DNA of 64,000 bases from a virus: positions 1 to 64,000 of IMG/VR virus record IMGVR_UViG_3300010885_022465. The stretch is one strand, 5' to 3'. Below the pieces are notes generated by a model that ran no database searches, was not told the origin of the DNA, and worked only from the letters and a program-made list of their open reading frames with translations. Shown piece by piece: positions 61,199 to 64,000 of the stretch; the stretch's first letter is position 1, and the number at the start of each line of letters is the position of its first letter. The translations under genes and the position numbers were made by a program.

Positions 61199-61253
61199 AT
61201 ATATATTTATTTGTTGCTAAAATAAACATTTTTTTAATATAATCAACCACTTA

Positions 61254-63452
61254 CTATTCTGTAGGTGGCTGACTACCTTGTTTCATGCTTTCTTTTAAAG
61301 CTATTTTTTCTAATTCTCTTTGATGAGACATTTCATCGCTCACTCCCTGCTGTTCTTTTTGATATTGGTCAACAGCTGCTATTCCTTGTAATTGTTGCTG
61401 CGCTTGCGCTTGTTGTTGCTGTCGCATCTGACCTTGCATGTCATCCATTTTGTTTTGTGCCATTACTTTGTTTTTAGTATGTACACGTAATGCGGCTGCA
61501 ATGTTTTCAGGGTTAGCTCTACCAAATAAGTTTGCAAAAACAGTTTGGTCAATTAAGCCACCTTGAAGTAAAGTAAACAATAATTGATTTCCTTGTTGGA
61601 TTCCTTGCTCTTTAGTTTCAGAACGTTTAATGAATATTCTAAAATCTTGAAGCATGTGGTTTTTAGAAAGATTAATATTCATCAATCCTTTATCACCAAC
61701 AATAGAAGTTAATTTTCTAGGGTTATCTATGTATATTGCTTTACCTACCGTAGCCATGTGTTCGTATGCTTGTTGTAGTATTGAAGTAATACCCCAATAG
61801 AATGGTTCTTGAACAAGAGAACCTCTTTGTATCTGAGCTTCGATTACACCCACTAAAACATCTCCTCCACCCTGAGTTCCAGTCATGGCTTCGTTAACTC
61901 CTGTAACGTCTTGTATGGACTTCTGAACCTGGTCAATAACTTGGAACATCTGTAATGTACCTTGACCTAAATTTGTTCCGTATGTTCCAATAGCATTTTG
62001 CACTGAACCTACTCTATCTGTATCTACGAAGATTGGTTTAGATGCATTAATATTTCTCATTAAGTCAGCTTCACCATCTCTCTCGTCAATTGCAGATTTT
62101 GAGATTACAGTACCTGTACCACGCATATTACTCATGTGGGATTCAATTACAGATAATGTTCTGTTCAAGAATCTTTGTGGGTCAATAACGTCATCTAATG
62201 GAGTTAATACTTCACCTCTATCGTAAACCCATGTATATACTTTGTATGGGAATTTTACGTTTGATGGGTCGTATAAGTTTCTTTCTTGATATGGAGTTAC
62301 ACCAAACTCAAGAACAATGTCGTGACCTACACCTACTCCAACTTCTTCTTTTGGAATAAAAATACAATAACGTTCAACATCTCTAAATACAACGTGTTTC
62401 TTTTTATCTCCCATGTCCTCCTTGTGTTTCTCAGTAGGTGGGTCAATCAAATCTTTATCTGTGTATTCGGAGAAATTCTCATTATTAATAACTGAGTAGT
62501 ATGGAGCTTGATTCTCATCAAGTACCCATCCATATTCACATTTTTCAACATCTTTCCAGTGCATTTCATAAACAGGAATTTTACCACCTTTAAGTGTAAA
62601 GATTCCGTTCATGATTCTATGGATACCTTTATTGTCATTTTTTCCGTACTGCTCGATTGCAGCTTTTTCTTCAGGAGAAAGTTTTTGGTATCTTTCAAAA
62701 ATTGTAGGAGCATCTAAGTAATACCATTCACCCATAAACTCAGCATCAGAGAAATCAGGCTTTAACGCTGACATATCCCAAATAAAAAATAATGGATTTA
62801 AGGCTTCTGCTTTGTATAGCTCATTATGTTCGTATCCTTTGTAGATACCCATACCTGATAACGCAAGAGAGCGAGTTAACTGAACTTTTAATTCGTCAAT
62901 CCTTACATCATTAGCTATGAATTCAATAAGGTTATTAATATCACCCTCATATCTTTCTTCCCAAATGTTTTGGAAAATTTCTTCAGTTTCTTGTGGCGTG
63001 TCTCCAATTGGAAGATTACGTTTGATTGTATCTTTCATGAATGGAAAGGCTTCAGCAACCTTCTCAAATCCTTTAAGCTCTGCTAATTCTTTTTCTCTTT
63101 CATTGATTACGAAATCAGAAATACAAGTTGCTTTTGCATCGTATGCTAATCGAATGGCATTCCCAACAAATTGTTGTACCATTGGTTTAATGATGTTCTT
63201 TGTCCATTTAAGACGATTACGAATATCTCCTGATTCATCTAAGAAAAAAGATTCAACATCTTCATCAAATATCCATTGACCTTCTCCACCTTTGTAGAAA
63301 GACCAATTCAATAAACATTTGTTTATGTAATTTCTATACATATAGTTGCTCATCGTAGACAAGCAATACTTCGCAAATCTTGCGTGATAATCAGAGTCCT
63401 TTTTCTCGGTTAATCTGTTTGGTCTTGTTACAACTGAATTGTATAAAAACAT
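61254..63452 (-). CDS. Portal protein
   Basis: 732 residues. The N-terminal domain (RNYINKCLLNWSFYKGG..., helical wing), central stem region (GVTPYQERNLYDPS..., RFLNRTLSVIESHMSN) and a Gln-rich helical C-terminus (QMRQQQQAQAQQQLQG) fit a dodecameric portal of crAss-like type. It forms the head vertex through which terminase pumps DNA. It lies two genes upstream of the capsid gene on the same transcript. Confidence 0.85.
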   Translation of the reverse strand: MFLYNSVVTRPNRLTEKKDSDYHARFAKYCLSTMSNYMYRNYINKCLLNWSFYKGGEGQWIFDEDVESFFLDESGDIRNRLKWTKNIIKPMVQQFVGNAIRLAYDAKATCISDFVINEREKELAELKGFEKVAEAFPFMKDTIKRNLPIGDTPQETEEIFQNIWEERYEGDINNLIEFIANDVRIDELKVQLTRSLALSGMGIYKGYEHNELYKAEALNPLFFIWDMSALKPDFSDAEFMGEWYYLDAPTIFERYQKLSPEEKAAIEQYGKNDNKGIHRIMNGIFTLKGGKIPVYEMHWKDVEKCEYGWVLDENQAPYYSVINNENFSEYTDKDLIDPPTEKHKEDMGDKKKHVVFRDVERYCIFIPKEEVGVGVGHDIVLEFGVTPYQERNLYDPSNVKFPYKVYTWVYDRGEVLTPLDDVIDPQRFLNRTLSVIESHMSNMRGTGTVISKSAIDERDGEADLMRNINASKPIFVDTDRVGSVQNAIGTYGTNLGQGTLQMFQVIDQVQKSIQDVTGVNEAMTGTQGGGDVLVGVIEAQIQRGSLVQEPFYWGITSILQQAYEHMATVGKAIYIDNPRKLTSIVGDKGLMNINLSKNHMLQDFRIFIKRSETKEQGIQQGNQLLFTLLQGGLIDQTVFANLFGRANPENIAAALRVHTKNKVMAQNKMDDMQGQMRQQQQAQAQQQLQGIAAVDQYQKEQQGVSDEMSHQRELEKIALKESMKQGSQPPTE

Positions 63453-63453
63453 A

Positions 63454-64000
63454 TTATTTCATTACGTCATTAATATTAACCAACACCTCTGTCTTGGTTT
63501 TTCTATTCACTACTTTTGCTCCAAATGAGGTTTCTAATGTTGCAACCATTTTAGGTAAAGAATCATGTGCTTTAATCAAAAGGTCAATGTACTTTTTTCT
63601 TTCCTCAATGTCCAATTCATCAATTGGAGTTTGCAATATTATTATCTCATTCAATGTATCAAACATATATTGAGAAAGTAGCTTTGCTTTTAACCTGTAC
63701 TCAGGATTAAATGCCGCCATTCTGTTTATGCCTAATTCAACTTCTGTAGGTATCTTTCCCTCACCGATTGCTCTTAGGTCTTCTTTTCTTTCCCAAGCCT
63801 TTCCATATACAATGGTTAGTGCTCTTTTGATTTTTGCTGTTCTTGGTAGCATTGTATATATTGGAGAGGTTCTATTACCTATTAACCAACATAATCTTAC
63901 TAGCTTTGGGTTCTTTAAATCTTTGAACTCTTTTATCTCTGCTAGTTCAGGATACTCTAGTAGTAAATCCCTATCTGTGCTTAATCCAAAAATTACTAAA
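63454..64000 (-). CDS. Conserved pre-portal protein, N-terminus outside window
   Basis: The frame is open from the right edge to the TAA at 63454-63456, at least 181 residues. An internal Met at 63852 is not the start, since the coding pattern continues upstream without a stop (for example ELAEIKEFKDLKNPKLVRLC). Helical and charged, no membrane part. A gene of this type directly before the portal is usual in crAss-like late operons; its function is unknown. Confidence 0.7.
   Translation of the reverse strand, partial: LVIFGLSTDRDLLLEYPELAEIKEFKDLKNPKLVRLCWLIGNRTSPIYTMLPRTAKIKRALTIVYGKAWERKEDLRAIGEGKIPTEVELGINRMAAFNPEYRLKAKLLSQYMFDTLNEIIILQTPIDELDIEERKKYIDLLIKAHDSLPKMVATLETSFGAKVVNRKTKTEVLVNINDVMK

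Noticed and set aside
63454-63852. Right-edge gene as a complete 132-aa protein
   Set aside because: The frame stays open with natural-looking sequence to position 64000, so the Met at 63852 is internal.

Overview
The window is one contiguous stretch of a tailed-phage genome, most likely a podovirus-type phage of a Bacteroidota (flavobacterial) host. Evidence for the host group: low GC; start codons preceded by AT-rich leaders rather than Shine-Dalgarno sequences; repeated TATATTTG boxes matching the Bacteroidetes -7 element (TAnnTTTG), one of them (610-639) with an upstream TTG at the right distance. The order portal, acidic scaffold, HK97-fold-type capsid protein, several ~250-residue connector/ring-like proteins, one ~1470-residue tail protein and three very large internal-virion-type proteins recalls crAss-like phages and 70-kb Cellulophaga podoviruses. 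That placement is inference; no search could be run. No integrase, phage RNA polymerase or DNA polymerase was found, so the phage is probably lytic and uses host polymerases.

Layout. (1) 1-5872: a structural gene cut by the left edge, a divergent promoter and a small structured RNA, a three-gene rightward accessory insert (1025-1869), then the leftward terminase operon with a winged-helix protein, an HNH nuclease and tiny coupled ORFs. (2) 5873-7243: a 1.4-kb non-coding control region with repeats and palindromes, between divergent transcription units. (3) 7244-24474: rightward early/middle genes. These include an amidoligase plus class-II glutamine amidotransferase pair, XRE-type regulators, ERF annealing protein, RlpA-like protein, two PD-(D/E)XK nucleases, a replication initiator carrying an internal 7 x 11-bp iteron array, DnaB-like helicase, MazG-like hydrolase, HTH proteins, SSB, many small zinc-binding or membrane peptides, a tRNA-like minihelix and two structured RNAs. 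(4) 24565-29419: rightward adhesin/tail-spike genes behind their own promoter. (5) 29473-64000: leftward late genes. Read in transcription order (right to left) they run: pre-portal protein, portal, scaffold, capsid, connectors, large tail protein, internal proteins with an embedded ferritin-like gene, fibres with a shared N-terminus, and a lysis cassette.

The terminase operon and the partial gene at the left edge point the same way as the late genes at the right edge, so the two ends may join on a circularly permuted map, with the terminase operon continuing into the late block. The strongest leads are the iteron array inside the initiator gene, the amidoligase/glutaminase pair, a 90-nt RNA whose two hairpin loops are perfectly complementary, an H-type pseudoknot RNA, a tRNA-like acceptor/T-arm minihelix, and a ferritin-like gene inside the internal-virion-protein block.
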